Source: an uncultured Verrucomicrobiota bacterium
GTDB lineage: Bacteria > Verrucomicrobiota > Kiritimatiellia > CAIVKH01
Direction: 5' to 3'
NCBI GenBank assembly: GCA_937872895.1
Contig: CALMUP010000019.1
Location: 124,001-188,000 of the forward strand
DNA: 64,000 nt
In this document: positions 62,371-64,000 of the stretch, one piece after another
Layout: the number at the start of each line of letters is the position of its first letter
How positions within the stretch are numbered: the stretch's first letter is position 1
Translations under genes and position numbers: made by a program
The notes under the pieces: model-generated
The model's database searches: none
What the model was told of the DNA's origin: nothing
What the model saw: the letters and a program-made list of their open reading frames with translations, nothing else

Positions 62371-63498
62371 ATGTCGAAACTCCCGAACACCGGCACAAGT
62401 ATTTTCACCGTGATGTCCGCCCTGGCCGCCGAACACGGCGCGCTGAACCTGTCGCAGGGCTTTCCGAATTTCCCGATCGATCCGCGCCTGCGCGATGCCC
62501 TGCAGCGCGCCGCCGCCGGCGACACCCACCAGTACCAGCCGATGCCGGGGCACCGCGGCCTCCGCGAAAAAATCGCCACCCTCATCGCCCGCTCCTACCA
62601 GCGCATGCTCGATCCCGACCGCGAGGTGCTGATCACCGCCGGGGCCACCCAGGGACTTTTTTCCGCGATCCAGGCGCTGACCGTTCCCGGCGACGACGTG
62701 GTGATGCTCGATCCCTGCTACGACAGCTACGATCCGTCGGTATTGATGGCCGGTGCGCGTCCGGTGCACGTCCCGCTGGATGACCAGTTCCTCCCCGACT
62801 GGGACCGCATCGCCGACACCCTCACCGAACGCACCCGCCTCCTGGTCATCAACAACCCGCACAACCCGTCCGGCCGCGTCTGGCGCACCAGCGATTTCGA
62901 ACACCTCGCCGCGCTGCTCGCGCGCCACCCGCGCCTGCTGCTCCTCTCCGACGAGGTGTACGAGTTCATCACCTTCGACCAGCCGCACCGGTCGGCCCAC
63001 CAGCATCCCGCCCTGCGCGACCGCAGCATCGTCGTGTCGTCGTTCGGCAAGACCTTCCACATCACCGGCTGGAAGATCGGTTACGTGACCGGCCCCGCCG
63101 CGCTGGTCGCGGAGATCCGCAAGGTGCACCAGTTCGTCGTGTTCTGCGTCAACAGCGTCGCCCAGGCCGCGCTGCACGAGTACCTCGACCTCGTTGACGT
63201 CAACGCGCTCGGCGCGTTCTACCGCGACAAGCGCGACGCGTTCCGCGCCTTGCTCGCCGGCAGCCGCTTCGACCTGTTGCCCAGCGAAGGTTCGTATTTC
63301 CAGGTCGCGCGCTACGGGGCGATCTCCGACGAACCGGACACCGATTTCTGCCGCCGCCTGATTCTCGAGCACGGTGTCGCCACCATCCCGCTGTCGGTGT
63401 TCCATGCCGACGGGCGCGACGACCGGATGATCCGCTTCTGCTTCGCCAAGGACACCGACACCCTCACCCGTGCCGCGGAGCGACTATGCGCGATCTGA
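62371..63498 (+). CDS. PLP-dependent aminotransferase (methionine aminotransferase, YbdL-like)
   Basis: Fold-type I aminotransferase, 375 aa. NLSQGFPNFP, the YQPMPGHRGLREKIA segment, NNPHNPSGRVW and SSFGKTFHITGWKIGY with the PLP lysine are visible. The next gene encodes an omega-amidase, a pair known in the recycling of methionine/glutamine keto acids. The 231-bp gap before it contains a C/T-rich tract (about 62278-62332) but no gene. Confidence 0.9.
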   Translation: MSKLPNTGTSIFTVMSALAAEHGALNLSQGFPNFPIDPRLRDALQRAAAGDTHQYQPMPGHRGLREKIATLIARSYQRMLDPDREVLITAGATQGLFSAIQALTVPGDDVVMLDPCYDSYDPSVLMAGARPVHVPLDDQFLPDWDRIADTLTERTRLLVINNPHNPSGRVWRTSDFEHLAALLARHPRLLLLSDEVYEFITFDQPHRSAHQHPALRDRSIVVSSFGKTFHITGWKIGYVTGPAALVAEIRKVHQFVVFCVNSVAQAALHEYLDLVDVNALGAFYRDKRDAFRALLAGSRFDLLPSEGSYFQVARYGAISDEPDTDFCRRLILEHGVATIPLSVFHADGRDDRMIRFCFAKDTDTLTRAAERLCAI

Positions 63499-64000
63499 CC
63501 CTCACCCTCGTCCAGGCCCGCCAGGCCTGGGAAGACAAGGAGGCGAACCTGCGTCGCTACGACACGTTGCTCGCCGGCCTCGGCCCGACCGACCTGATCC
63601 TGCTCCCGGAAATGTTCCACACCGGCTTCTCCTCCGCTGCCGACCGCCTCGCCGATCCGTGGCCGGAAGGTCCGGGCCTCGCCTGGCTGCGCGGCACCGC
63701 CGCGCGCACCGGGGCCGCCGTGTACACCTCGATGATGGCCCGCGCGGACGGACACGCCCGCAACCGCGGCGTATTCGTCGAGCCGGACGGCACCGTGCAC
63801 GTGTACGACAAGCGCAAGACCTTCGGCCTCACCGGCGAGGACCGGATCTTCACCGCCGGCGACCGCGAAACCATCGTCGCGTTCCGCGGCTGGCGCATCC
63901 AGCTCCAGATCTGCTACGACCTGCGTTTCCCGGAAATCGTGCGCAACCGGCTCGAACCCGACGGCACCCCCGCCTACGACCTGCTCCTCTACGTCGCGAA
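63486..64000 (+). CDS. Nitrilase-family omega-amidase, partial
   Basis: Cut by the window end after 171 residues. TLTLVQARQAWEDKEANL opens the fold; the catalytic triad is seen as Glu in LLPEMFHTGF, Lys in DKRKTFG and Cys in LQICYDLRFPE, the order of YafV-type enzymes. It overlaps the aminotransferase gene by 13 nt. It likely hydrolyses alpha-ketoglutaramate or a related keto-amide made by its neighbour. Confidence 0.9.
   Translation, partial: MRDLTLTLVQARQAWEDKEANLRRYDTLLAGLGPTDLILLPEMFHTGFSSAADRLADPWPEGPGLAWLRGTAARTGAAVYTSMMARADGHARNRGVFVEPDGTVHVYDKRKTFGLTGEDRIFTAGDRETIVAFRGWRIQLQICYDLRFPEIVRNRLEPDGTPAYDLLLYVA

Overview
The window is a high-GC bacterial chromosome segment. I infer the PVC superphylum (Kiritimatiellota/Verrucomicrobiota-like) with moderate confidence. 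The reasons are a sorbosone-dehydrogenase/diheme-cytochrome protein with a DPDxDGxTN tail, a zinc-ribbon Ser/Thr kinase, TPR lipoproteins, and short palindromic intergenic repeats of a kind I associate with that group. No rRNA or other marker settles it.

Layout. 0-8 kb: a molybdenum hydroxylase operon, carbonic anhydrase, an orphan ParA, peptide deformylase, and a polyprenyl-phosphate sugar pair (DPM1-like plus UbiA-like). 8-15.4 kb: a minus-strand run hisF-hisI-trpE-trpG-unknown-thioesterase-mutS, preceded on its leader strand by a strong intrinsic terminator. 15.7-23.1 kb: a large secreted cytochrome/dehydrogenase, maf, a MocA-like transferase, cysC facing a sulfotransferase (PAPS maker and PAPS user), and a LacI regulator.

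23.5-31.3 kb is foreign and AT-richer: an integron-like array of gene cassettes without a visible integrase (CALIN-type). It is recognisable because the R'' box closing each cassette is complementary to the R' box that opens the same cassette. In array order from the right the cassettes are: a Cas2-like protein plus a two-TM protein; a Schlafen-AlbA/ATPase-like protein; a complete type II-A (Eco1/Ec86-like) retron with effector, msr-msd RNA and reverse transcriptase; a reversed AbrB/VapC pair; a 70-aa unknown; a small lipoprotein; a VOC protein; and a Phd/VapC pair. In the retron the a1 arm of the RNA lies inside the last codons of the effector gene.

31.6-38.5 kb: an integrated element of about 6.9 kb in the 3' end of tRNA-Thr(UGU), bounded by a 48-bp perfect repeat. 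It carries a tyrosine integrase, repeated putative arm sites, an Xre/Xis-like regulator pair, a primase-helicase and a large terminal hairpin. It looks like a satellite or plasmid-like island, since no capsid genes are present.

38.5-64 kb returns to core genes: an acidic secreted protein, pnp/rpsO, PCD, a Ser/Thr kinase, a TPR lipoprotein, a DnaQ-like exonuclease, PhoD, a hybrid histidine kinase, a seven-gene glycosyltransferase cluster that includes a GT2-GT4 fusion, and a methionine aminotransferase/omega-amidase pair cut by the window end.
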